Shown piece after piece: positions 52,287 through 64,000 of a DNA stretch of 64,000 nt. Origin of the DNA: CAVWCW01 sp963753615 (GTDB taxonomy: Bacteria; Pseudomonadota; Gammaproteobacteria; Chromatiales; Chromatiaceae); NCBI GenBank assembly GCA_963753615.1, contig CAVWCW010000002.1, forward strand, positions 62,001 to 126,000, written 5' to 3'. A program made the position numbers and the translations under genes. The stretch's first letter is position 1; every line of letters starts with the position of its first letter. Below the pieces are notes generated by a model that had not been told where the DNA came from, searched no databases, and saw only the letters and a program-made list of their open reading frames with translations.

Positions 52287-53360
52287 ATGTTTTTGTTTGG
52301 ATCCAAACACGTACCCACGTTGGGGTTGGACATCAGTTCGACCGCGGTCAAGCTGCTGGAGCTGAGCCGCTCGTCCGGCCGCGGGGCAGCTCAATACCGG
52401 GTCGAGAGCTACGGTGTCGAACCGCTCTCGCCCAATGCGGTGGTCGAAAAGAACATCGCCGACGAGGAGGCGGTGGGCAATGCCATTCGCTCCGTGCTCA
52501 AGCGCTCGGGTAGCAAAGCCAAGCGGGCGGCAGTGGCGGTGTCCGGCTCTTCGGTGATCACCAAGGTGATCTCAATGCCTGCCTCGCTGTCGGAACGCGA
52601 AGTGGAAGAGCAGATCGAACTGGAGGCGGATCAGTACATCCCCTACCCCCTCGAAGAAGTCAACCTGGACTTCGAGATTCTGGGGCCCTCCGAGAAAATG
52701 CCCGATATGGTGGACGTGCTATTGGCGGCCTCTCGGAGTGACAACGTCGAAGCTCGGGTGCGGGCGCTGGAGCTTGCCGGACTGGATGCTGCGGTGGTCG
52801 ACGTCGAGGCGTACGCGATGGAGAATGCCTGCGGCCTGCTGGCAGCCCAACTGCCGAACCAGGGCGAAGACCAGATCATCGCGGTGGCCGATGTCGGCGC
52901 CACCAACACCACGCTGCATGTTGTGCACGAAAAGCGCATTATCTACTCCCGGGAGCAGGCCTTCGGTGGTCGTCAGCTTACCGAGGAGATCCAGCGCCGC
53001 TACGGCCTCTCGTTCGAAGAGGCAGGTATGGCCAAACGCCAGGGCGGACTGCCGGACAGTTACTTGTCCGAGGTGCTCGAGCCGTTCAAGGAAGCCATGG
53101 CCCAGCAGGTCGGGCGTTCCCTGCAGTTCTTCTTCTCTTCGTCCGCCTACAGCAGCATCGACCAGATTATCCTGGCCGGCGGCAGTTCTTCGATCCCGGG
53201 GGTCGACGAGTCGATCGAAGAGCGCCTGGGTACTCCAGCCCTGGTGGCGAACCCCTTCGCCGAGATGTCGGTGGCTTCGCGGGTCAAGCCCCAGAGCCTA
53301 AGCAATGACGCGCCGGCATTGATGATCGCCTGCGGCCTGGCGCTAAGGAGCTTCGACTGA
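52287..53360 (+). CDS. pilM: Type IV pilus assembly protein PilM
   Basis: 357 residues, actin-like (FtsA-type) ATPase fold: LGLDISSTAVKLLELS, VADVGATNTTLHVV and ILAGGSSSIPGV nucleotide-binding segments. The cytoplasmic PilM ring binds the N-terminus of PilN and aligns the inner-membrane pilus platform. First gene of pilMNOPQ; pilN begins 1 bp after its stop. Confidence 0.97.
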   Translation: MFLFGSKHVPTLGLDISSTAVKLLELSRSSGRGAAQYRVESYGVEPLSPNAVVEKNIADEEAVGNAIRSVLKRSGSKAKRAAVAVSGSSVITKVISMPASLSEREVEEQIELEADQYIPYPLEEVNLDFEILGPSEKMPDMVDVLLAASRSDNVEARVRALELAGLDAAVVDVEAYAMENACGLLAAQLPNQGEDQIIAVADVGATNTTLHVVHEKRIIYSREQAFGGRQLTEEIQRRYGLSFEEAGMAKRQGGLPDSYLSEVLEPFKEAMAQQVGRSLQFFFSSSAYSSIDQIILAGGSSSIPGVDESIEERLGTPALVANPFAEMSVASRVKPQSLSNDAPALMIACGLALRSFD

Positions 53361-53361
53361 T

Positions 53362-53922
53362 ATGGCTCACATCAACCTTCTTCCCTGGCGCGAGGAACTG
53401 CGCAGCAAGCGGCAGCGGGATTTCGGCATTACCCTGGTGCTGGCTGCCGCCCTCGCCGCACTGGGCGTGGGCGCCGTGCACATGCTGATCGGCGCCTTGA
53501 TCGACACCCAGAACGAACGCAACCTTTATCTGCAGCAGGAAATCTCGAGGGTCGACAAGATCATCGCCGAGATCAAAGACCTGGAAAAAGTGAAGAATGG
53601 GCTGCTTTCCCGAATGGACGTTATCCAACAGTTACAAGGCAGCCGCCCTGAGGTCGTCCACTTGTTCGATGAGTTGGTCGACACGCTGCCGGACGGGGTG
53701 TACTTGAAGAAGGTGCAGCAGCAGGCGCGGGGGCTAACCGTTACCGGAGAAGCGGAATCGAATGCCCGAATCTCGTCCTACATGCGAAAGATCGACGCCT
53801 CCGAATGGGTCGGCGACCCTGACCTGAAGGTGATTGAGAACAAGGACCGGGACGACACCGCTATGAGCAAATTCGAACTGCGCCTGGAGCAGCGCGCACA
53901 GGAGAAGGAGGTCAGCGGGTGA
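53362..53922 (+). CDS. pilN: Type IV pilus assembly protein PilN
   Basis: 186 residues beginning MAHINLLPWREELRSKRQ; the INLLPWR motif is the PilM-binding peptide. One membrane helix (ITLVLAAALAALGVGAVHML), coiled coil, and a ferredoxin-like periplasmic domain. The stop overlaps the pilO start by 4 bp. Confidence 0.96.
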   Translation: MAHINLLPWREELRSKRQRDFGITLVLAAALAALGVGAVHMLIGALIDTQNERNLYLQQEISRVDKIIAEIKDLEKVKNGLLSRMDVIQQLQGSRPEVVHLFDELVDTLPDGVYLKKVQQQARGLTVTGEAESNARISSYMRKIDASEWVGDPDLKVIENKDRDDTAMSKFELRLEQRAQEKEVSG

Positions 53923-54521
53923 CTTTCGAAGAACTCAACAGCCTCGATTTCAGCAACTTCGGGGATTGGCCGCGTGCGGTAAAAGCAGTAGTGATCCTTT
54001 TGGTTATCGCCGTGGTCGCGGCGGCCGGGTATTACTTCGACACCAAGGATCGGCTGTCAGCCTTGAAGGAAACCGAGAGCCGGGAGCAGCGCCTGCGCGT
54101 CGAGTTCAAGGCCAAACAGGCAAAGGCCGCGAACTTGGATGCATACAAGCAGCAACTGGAGGAGATGCGTCAGTCCTTCGGCGCGATGCTCAAGCAGTTG
54201 CCGGACAAGACCGAGGTGGCTGCCCTCTTGGTGGACGTATCGCAAACCGGTTTGGCAGCGGGCTTGGAGTTCGAATTGTTCCAACCGATGGGAGAAGTCC
54301 GAAAGGACTTCTATGCCGAGTTGCCCATCAAACTGCGGGTGTTCGGGGATTACCACGAGTTCGGCGAATTCGTGAGCGGCCTTGCGGCCCTGCCGCGAAT
54401 CGTCACTATCCACAATGTCGAGATCGCGCCGCTGCCGGAGAAGGATCCAAAATATGGCAAGCTGGTGCTCGAAGCCACTGCCAAGACTTACCGTTACCTT
54501 GAGGAGGAGCCGGAGAAATGA
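53919..54521 (+). CDS. pilO: Type IV pilus assembly protein PilO
   Basis: 200 residues from a GTG overlapping pilN (GTGA). One helix (AVVILLVIAVVAAAGYYF), coiled coil, and a periplasmic ferredoxin-like domain (LPIKLRVFGDYHEFGEFVSG). Forms the PilN-PilO heterodimer that bridges inner membrane to PilP/PilQ. Overlaps pilP by 4 bp. Confidence 0.95.
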   Translation: MTFEELNSLDFSNFGDWPRAVKAVVILLVIAVVAAAGYYFDTKDRLSALKETESREQRLRVEFKAKQAKAANLDAYKQQLEEMRQSFGAMLKQLPDKTEVAALLVDVSQTGLAAGLEFELFQPMGEVRKDFYAELPIKLRVFGDYHEFGEFVSGLAALPRIVTIHNVEIAPLPEKDPKYGKLVLEATAKTYRYLEEEPEK

Positions 54522-55060
54522 CCGCTCGGCCGAGTACAGCGATCCGATGGGCCGTGGCGTTCGGGGCCGTTCTGTCATTGGCCGCGTGTGCGGGTGGGGA
54601 TCCTTTGGCGGATGTACGCGCATTTGTCGAGCGCACCAAGGAACTTCCCGGTGGTGAGGTGGACCCCTTGCCGGAGATCGCCCAAGTGGAGACTTTCCTC
54701 TACTTGCCCGGGGAGCGGCGTGACCCGTTCACCCCTTCGAAGGAGTCTTCCGATGAAGGGTCCGGAGGCGCTGGGGGTGGGGACACCCTGCCCGACCGCA
54801 ACCGGCGCAAGGAAGAGCTGGAATTCTTTCCTCTCGACTCCCTCGACATGGTGGGAACCCTGGACAAGGATGGCGTCAAATGGGGGCTGGTGCGCAACGG
54901 GGAGGGCATGATTTACCGGGTGCGGACCGGAAATTATATGGGACAGAATCACGGCCAGATCTACGAAATCACCGACGTGGAAATCAAGCTCTCGGAGATT
55001 CTGGCCGATGGGCGGGGCGCCTACCGGGAGAGTCCGGCTTCGGTTGCGCTGAGCGAATAA
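54518..55060 (+). CDS. pilP: Type IV pilus lipoprotein PilP
   Basis: 180 residues with lipobox SLAACAGG, a disordered linker, and a C-terminal beta domain (VGTLDKDGVKWGLVRNGEGM; NYMGQNHGQIYEITDVEIKL) that binds PilQ. ATGA overlap with pilO. pilQ begins 18 bp after its stop. Confidence 0.95.
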   Translation: MTARPSTAIRWAVAFGAVLSLAACAGGDPLADVRAFVERTKELPGGEVDPLPEIAQVETFLYLPGERRDPFTPSKESSDEGSGGAGGGDTLPDRNRRKEELEFFPLDSLDMVGTLDKDGVKWGLVRNGEGMIYRVRTGNYMGQNHGQIYEITDVEIKLSEILADGRGAYRESPASVALSE

Positions 55061-55077
55061 ATCAGGGGACAGCAGAA

Positions 55078-57252
55078 ATGACAAGCACGCAATCTCAAAC
55101 CAGTCGTGGCTTCCTCCGGGTGGCATTGCGAGGGTCGCCGGCCGGCCGAATCCAACGGCTTCTTGGATTGCTCATCCTGTTTTCGCTCGCCTGCCTAGCT
55201 GCTCCGCTGCAGGCTGCCGAGAACCAATTGAAGGCGGTGGAATACGCGGCAATGCCCGGCGGGGCCGTGCAGATCATCCTGCGCACCACCGGCGCGGTGT
55301 CGGAGCCCACTTCTTTTACTACCGATTCCCCGGCGCGTATCGCCATGGATTTTACCGGGTTGGGCGTTGCCCTTGAGGAGCGGACCCAGGCGATCGGCAT
55401 CGGGTCGGTGCAGACCGTCACCGCGGTGACGGCTGGGGACCGCACGCGGGTGGTGATCAATCTTGTGCAGTTGGTTCCGCATCAGATGAAATTGATGGAT
55501 GACGGCGTGTTGATCACCGTCGGTGGTGCGGCGGCCAATGCCAAACCGGCGGGCCCGTCGGTCGCTGCCCCTGCCGCTTCGGAGCCGCCAGTTATCGCGC
55601 TCGCTTTTGAGGGCATAGAGGATATCGATTTTCGCCGCGGGCCCATGGGCGAAGGTCGGGTTTTGATCAGTCTGGGCGATCCGACTACGGTGGTAGACGT
55701 TAGAGAAGAAGGTACGCGGGTGGTTTTGGACCTGCTGGATACCGCGTTACCGGCTGCGTTGATCGAGGAGCTCGACGTCACGGACTTCGCGACGCCGGTC
55801 ACCACCATTCGCACCCGCCCGCGCGGTGCAAACGTGCGCATGGAGATTGCCACCGCTGGAGAATACGAATACCTGGCCTACCAGACCGAGGATCTCTACG
55901 TGGTAGAGTTTCGCCCTTTGACCAAGCAGGAGAAGGCGGAGCTGAACAAGAAGCGTCAGGTGTTCACCGGCGAACGCCTGTCGCTCAATTTCCAGGACAT
56001 CGAAGTTCGGGCTGTGCTGCAGTTGTTGGCGGATTTCACGGGCCTTAACCTGGTCACCAGCGACACCGTGTCGGGCCGTGTCACGCTCCGGCTCAAGAAC
56101 GTGCCCTGGGACCAGGCCCTGGACATTATCCTGAAGACTAAAGGCTTGGCCAAGCGCCAGGACGGCAACGTCATGCTGGTGGCCCCGATCGAAGAAATCG
56201 CTGCTCGGGAAAAGCTGGAACTTGAATCGCAGCAACAGATCGAGGAGTTGGCGCCGCTACGCGCGGAATACATCCAAATTAACTACGCCAAGGCCGAAGA
56301 TCTAGCGGCCTTGCTGAAGTCCGAGGACAATCCGCTGTTGACTCCGGCGCGGGGCAATGTGTCCTTTGACCAACGCACCAATACCCTGCTGGTGCAGGAT
56401 ACCGCCGCCAAACTCGACGAAATCAGGGGCCTGATAGAGATCCTCGATATTCCGACCCGCCAGGTGATGATCGAATCCCGCATCGTGATTGCCCAGGACA
56501 GTTATGCCAAGGACCTGGGCGTGCGCTTCGGATTCAACCGGGGTAACAGCTGGAACGACAACCAGAACTTCGCGGTGGTAGCAGGCGGCCGGCCGGGTGA
56601 CACCGCAGGTACCTTCGGTCTCGCACCGGGCATCGAAAATCCGGCAGATTCTACGGCCGAAGCCCTGATGGTGAATTTGCCGGTAGCCGATCCTTCCGGC
56701 GCGATCAACTTCATCGTTGGCAAGCTTGGCTCCTACCTTCTGCAACTGGAACTGTCCGCGATGCAGACAGAGGGCAAGGGCGAGGTCATTTCCAGCCCGC
56801 GGGTAATCACCTCGGATCAAAAAAAGGCGACCATCAAGCAAGGTCAGGAGATCCCCTACCAGTCGACCTCCGGAAACCTGGGGACGAATATCCAGTTCAA
56901 AGAGGCGGTCCTGAAACTGGATGTGACCCCACACATCACACCCGATGACCGTATCCTAATGGATCTGGTCGTCAATAAGGACAATGCCAACTACGCCGAC
57001 GCGGTCCTGGGGCAGCCTCCGATCGATACTCGCTCCGTGGAGACGACGGTCCTAGTGGACAATGGAGAGACGGTGGTGTTGGGCGGCGTTTTCGAGCGGG
57101 AGACTTCTGAGTCGCGCGAACAGGTGCCTTTCTTCGGAGACATTCCCTACCTGGGTAATCTCTTCAAGCGCAAGGAGTTCTCCGATGCTAACCGCGAGCT
57201 TCTGGTGTTCGTGACGCCGCGGATTCTCAAGGAGACGTTGACCACCAGATGA
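55078..57252 (+). CDS. pilQ: Type IV pilus secretin PilQ
   Basis: 724 residues from ATG 55078. Signal peptide (LLILFSLACLAAPLQA), two AMIN domains (about 55-330) that bind peptidoglycan, an N0/STN domain (LNFQDIEVRAVLQLLADFTG), N1 domain, and the secretin gate-forming domain (VISSPRVITSDQKKATIKQG; VVNKDNANYADAVLGQ). Forms the outer-membrane pore through which the pilus passes. Strong terminator 23 bp downstream. Confidence 0.96.
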   Translation: MTSTQSQTSRGFLRVALRGSPAGRIQRLLGLLILFSLACLAAPLQAAENQLKAVEYAAMPGGAVQIILRTTGAVSEPTSFTTDSPARIAMDFTGLGVALEERTQAIGIGSVQTVTAVTAGDRTRVVINLVQLVPHQMKLMDDGVLITVGGAAANAKPAGPSVAAPAASEPPVIALAFEGIEDIDFRRGPMGEGRVLISLGDPTTVVDVREEGTRVVLDLLDTALPAALIEELDVTDFATPVTTIRTRPRGANVRMEIATAGEYEYLAYQTEDLYVVEFRPLTKQEKAELNKKRQVFTGERLSLNFQDIEVRAVLQLLADFTGLNLVTSDTVSGRVTLRLKNVPWDQALDIILKTKGLAKRQDGNVMLVAPIEEIAAREKLELESQQQIEELAPLRAEYIQINYAKAEDLAALLKSEDNPLLTPARGNVSFDQRTNTLLVQDTAAKLDEIRGLIEILDIPTRQVMIESRIVIAQDSYAKDLGVRFGFNRGNSWNDNQNFAVVAGGRPGDTAGTFGLAPGIENPADSTAEALMVNLPVADPSGAINFIVGKLGSYLLQLELSAMQTEGKGEVISSPRVITSDQKKATIKQGQEIPYQSTSGNLGTNIQFKEAVLKLDVTPHITPDDRILMDLVVNKDNANYADAVLGQPPIDTRSVETTVLVDNGETVVLGGVFERETSESREQVPFFGDIPYLGNLFKRKEFSDANRELLVFVTPRILKETLTTR

Positions 57253-57274
57253 GGCGAGGGGCGGATTCCGCGCA

Positions 57275-57307
57275 CGCCAGGGGCCCGCAATGGGCCCCTG
57301 GCGTTTT
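57275..57307 (+). terminator. Terminator after pilQ
   Basis: A 12-13-bp GC-rich stem (from CGCCAGGGGCCC at 57275-57286 to GGGCCCCTGGCG at 57292-57303), a 5-nt loop, then TTTT. It separates the pil genes from aroK. Confidence 0.85.
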
Positions 57308-57352
57308 CGCCGCCCTTGATCTGGACCGACGGTCGCCTATACATTCACCTCC

Positions 57353-57877
57353 ATGCGTTGGTCTCGAAACATTTTTCTGGTCGGCCCCATGGGGGCGGGC
57401 AAAACCACGGTAGGGCGTCATCTCGCCTCCAGCCTCGGTTTTCAGTTCGAGGACAGCGATCACGAGATCCAGCGCCGCACCGGCGTCGATATCCCGACCA
57501 TATTTGAATTCGAAGGTGAAAGCGGCTTCCGCGCCCGCGAGTGTAAGGTGATCGACGACCTTACCCAGCGCGAGTGCTTGGTGTTGGCCACCGGCGGTGG
57601 TGTGATTTTGGACCCGGATAACCGCCGCCGCCTCGCAGGCCGCGGGTTGGTGGTCTATTTGTTTTGCAGCGCGGAGCAACAATTCGAGCGCACCGCCAAG
57701 GATCGAAACCGGCCTCTGCTCCAGACTGAAGACCCCTACGCCCGCTTGAGCGAACTGATGCAGGTCCGCGACCCCCTATATCGTCAAGCCGCCGACCTGA
57801 TCGTCAGCACCGAAAAGCGCAGCGCCGCCAGCGTGTGTCGCGAGATAATGCGCAAGCTGGAAAAGGGCGTGGATTAA
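57353..57877 (+). CDS. aroK: Shikimate kinase
   Basis: 174 residues. P-loop LVGPMGAGKTTVGRHLA, shikimate-binding DSDHEIQRRTG and RARE-type segment, and TGGGVILDPDNRRRL (lid approach), with RNRPLL adenine/lid arginines. Phosphorylates shikimate in aromatic amino acid synthesis. Followed by aroB 72 bp later, the conserved aroKB pair. Confidence 0.96.
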   Translation: MRWSRNIFLVGPMGAGKTTVGRHLASSLGFQFEDSDHEIQRRTGVDIPTIFEFEGESGFRARECKVIDDLTQRECLVLATGGGVILDPDNRRRLAGRGLVVYLFCSAEQQFERTAKDRNRPLLQTEDPYARLSELMQVRDPLYRQAADLIVSTEKRSAASVCREIMRKLEKGVD

Positions 57878-57949
57878 GCAGATAATCCGGCCCCTGGGCC
57901 GGCCATGCTCCAGCCAGCCGCTCCTGCATCCGCAAGCGAGATATCCGTC

Positions 57950-59026
57950 ATGATCCGAACCCTAATGGTCGACTTGGGCGACCGCAGCTACCCGATCTAT
58001 ATTGGATCGGATCTGCTAGGCGAGTCCGAACTGTACCGGCGCCACCTGAACTCGCGCCAGGTGATGATCGTGACCAATGAAACCGTTGCCCCCCTGTATT
58101 TGGCACGGGTGCAGGAGGCCCTGTCCGGGTTTCAGACTGCTACCGTCATCCTGCCCGACGGTGAGGCCTACAAGAACCTCGAAACCTGGAACCGGATCTT
58201 CGATTCCCTGCTCGGCAACCGCTTCAACCGCAGTTGCACCCTGGTCGCGCTCGGTGGCGGCGTAATCGGCGACATGGCCGGCTTCGCCGCGGCCTGCTAT
58301 CAGCGGGGAGTGGCATTCATCCAGGTGCCGACGACCCTGCTGGCCCAGGTGGATTCCTCGGTCGGCGGCAAGACCGGTGTCAATCATCCCCTGGGGAAAA
58401 ACATGATAGGCGCGTTCCACCAGCCGCGCTGCGTGATTGCCGACACCGCCAGCCTGAATACCTTGGAGCAGCGGGAGCTGTCCGCCGGCCTGGCCGAGGT
58501 AATCAAGTACGGGCTGATCGACGACCCGGAGTTCTTCGCCTGGCTGGAGGCGAACATGCCCCGGGTTTGCGAGCGCGACCCCGAGGCCTTAGCGTACGCC
58601 ATTGAGCGCTCCTGTCAGGACAAAGCTCGGGTGGTGGCAGCGGACGAGCTAGAAGCGGGGCAGCGGGCGCTGCTCAACCTGGGCCATACCTTTGGTCATG
58701 CCATCGAAACCGGGGTCGGTTACGGCGGATGGCTGCACGGCGAGGCGGTGGGAGCCGGCATTTGCATGGCGGCTCGCCTGTCCCAACGCCTGGGTTGGTT
58801 GAGCGCTGAGCAACTGGCCCGGGTAGAGGCCCTGGTCGAGGCTGCCGGATTGCCCACTCGGCCGCCGGCCGAACTGGGCCGGGACCGCTTTTTCGAGTTG
58901 ATGGCCGTGGACAAAAAGGTCATGGACGGACGTATACGCCTGGTGCTAATGCGGGGTATCGGCGGCTGCGTGGTCACCAGCGAGTTCCCGGAGAAGGAGT
59001 TGGAGGCCACGCTTCTGAGCTATTGA
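57950..59026 (+). CDS. aroB: 3-dehydroquinate synthase
   Basis: 358 residues from ATG 57950 (in-frame codons upstream to 57905 are possible but less likely). NAD-binding LPDGEAYKNLETWNRIFDSL and VALGGGVIGDMAGFAAACYQ, QVPTTLLAQVDSSVGGKTGV, and metal ligands in the E...H...H region (LNLGHTFGHAIE; GWLHGEAVGAG). Second step of the shikimate pathway. Confidence 0.97.
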   Translation: MIRTLMVDLGDRSYPIYIGSDLLGESELYRRHLNSRQVMIVTNETVAPLYLARVQEALSGFQTATVILPDGEAYKNLETWNRIFDSLLGNRFNRSCTLVALGGGVIGDMAGFAAACYQRGVAFIQVPTTLLAQVDSSVGGKTGVNHPLGKNMIGAFHQPRCVIADTASLNTLEQRELSAGLAEVIKYGLIDDPEFFAWLEANMPRVCERDPEALAYAIERSCQDKARVVAADELEAGQRALLNLGHTFGHAIETGVGYGGWLHGEAVGAGICMAARLSQRLGWLSAEQLARVEALVEAAGLPTRPPAELGRDRFFELMAVDKKVMDGRIRLVLMRGIGGCVVTSEFPEKELEATLLSY

Positions 59027-59480
59027 CTGGGCCGTACGCCCCTTCATCGGAACTGGGCGCGTTTTTTGCGTATCTGATCGGACGTCGGCGATTCGCCGTG
59101 CTGACCACAATCCGCATACCAATCCCGGGCGCGGGTGCTGAAGGGGCTTGTTTTCAAGTACTTAGGCGACTGAAGATCGTCTTGATGCCGGCGTTGCGCG
59201 GAAACCGCTGCGGAACTTCAGCGCTGTCCTGGCCGCAGATGAAGGGGGATCGCCCTGTTTTGGTGCGGACCGCCGTGCAGGTCTCAGCGGCTGGCAACTG
59301 GGATGCTTCTAGATTATCCTACGGGGTTCGGCGCAGGGCCCATCCCTTTTTGGGCCCTGTCGGACGGGGGATTTGTGCACCCAGCGCGACCATGCGCCGC
59401 CGTCTCCAAACCAGATTTTCAGGCACGCCGAGCTCCGACCGCCGGGGCGTCGGCCCGAAACAACAAGAGGTCCGTCTGCA
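59027..59480. other. Gap between aroB and gltB where damX is often found
   Basis: 454 bp with no supported gene. A hairpin CAGGGCCC (59334-59341) / GGGCCCTG (59352-59359) with a T-rich loop lies about 120 bp before gltB, a possible terminator or leader structure. Relatives often carry a SPOR-domain damX gene here; I see no trace of it. Confidence 0.5.

Positions 59481-64000
<4,520 letters not shown>

Overview
The window reads as a piece of chromosome from a GC-rich gammaproteobacterium, most likely of the Chromatiales / sulfur-oxidiser type. Supporting signs are the gene order pilMNOPQ-aroK-aroB-gltB, the classical priA-argS-SPOR run, rplM-rpsI next to a tRNA-Gln, a FeoABC iron uptake operon, a PBP1a gene divergent from pilM, and a family GH100 invertase. 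The lineage call is inference from gene content and order, not from a marker phylogeny.

Layout. 1-2.8 kb: glycolate-oxidase-type Fe-S subunit (runs off the left edge), a thioredoxin-like 2Fe-2S ferredoxin, rplM-rpsI, tRNA-Gln(CTG). 2.8-6.2 kb: an AT-richer island that appears to sit in the 3' end of the tRNA gene. It is bounded by a 12-bp copy of the tRNA end and holds an IS91-type transposase relic, a class-A beta-lactamase-like protein, a broken conserved hypothetical gene and hairpin repeats. 6.3-9.35 kb: feoABC behind an FNR-like and a Fur-like site, with many single-base frame breaks. 9.35-14.1 kb (minus): priA, argS, SPOR protein. 14.5-20.6 kb: fructosamine-kinase-like gene, two secreted proteins including a metzincin-type protease with calcium-type repeats, and a Cache-PAS sensor without an output domain. 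20.6-29.5 kb: lipoprotein, TraB-family membrane protein, ttcA, SPFH/NfeD pair, DUF533 protein, GH100 invertase, CPBP protease, SLC13/DASS carboxylate transporter.

29.5-39 kb (minus) is the most interesting part: eight consecutive genes that look like one envelope system. In transcription order they are a secreted Gly/Ser-rich protein, a lipoprotein, a membrane-anchored TPR-like protein, an FHA-TM-PEGA-SUMF1 protein, a 70-residue secreted peptide, a MotA/TolQ/ExbB-type channel, and two VWA proteins. Each VWA protein has an N-terminal helix resembling the proton-carrying Asp helix of ExbD/TolR/MotB. I know of no named system with this composition. A 295-bp fold-back element sits inside the run.

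39-49.6 kb: an orphan OmpR-type regulator with Glu at the phospho-acceptor site, Nudix hydrolase, a secreted coiled-coil protein, a repeat-rich gap, a secreted peroxiredoxin followed by a methyltransferase that carries a signal peptide, rpmE, a secreted nuclease, malic enzyme and citrate synthase. 49.6-64 kb: mrcA (minus), pilMNOPQ, aroK, aroB and gltB (cut by the right edge).

At least nine genes (including the normally essential argS) contain single-base frame shifts without accompanying stop codons or motif loss. The simplest reading is residual indel error in the assembly, strongest in feoB-feoC; genuine decay is the alternative.
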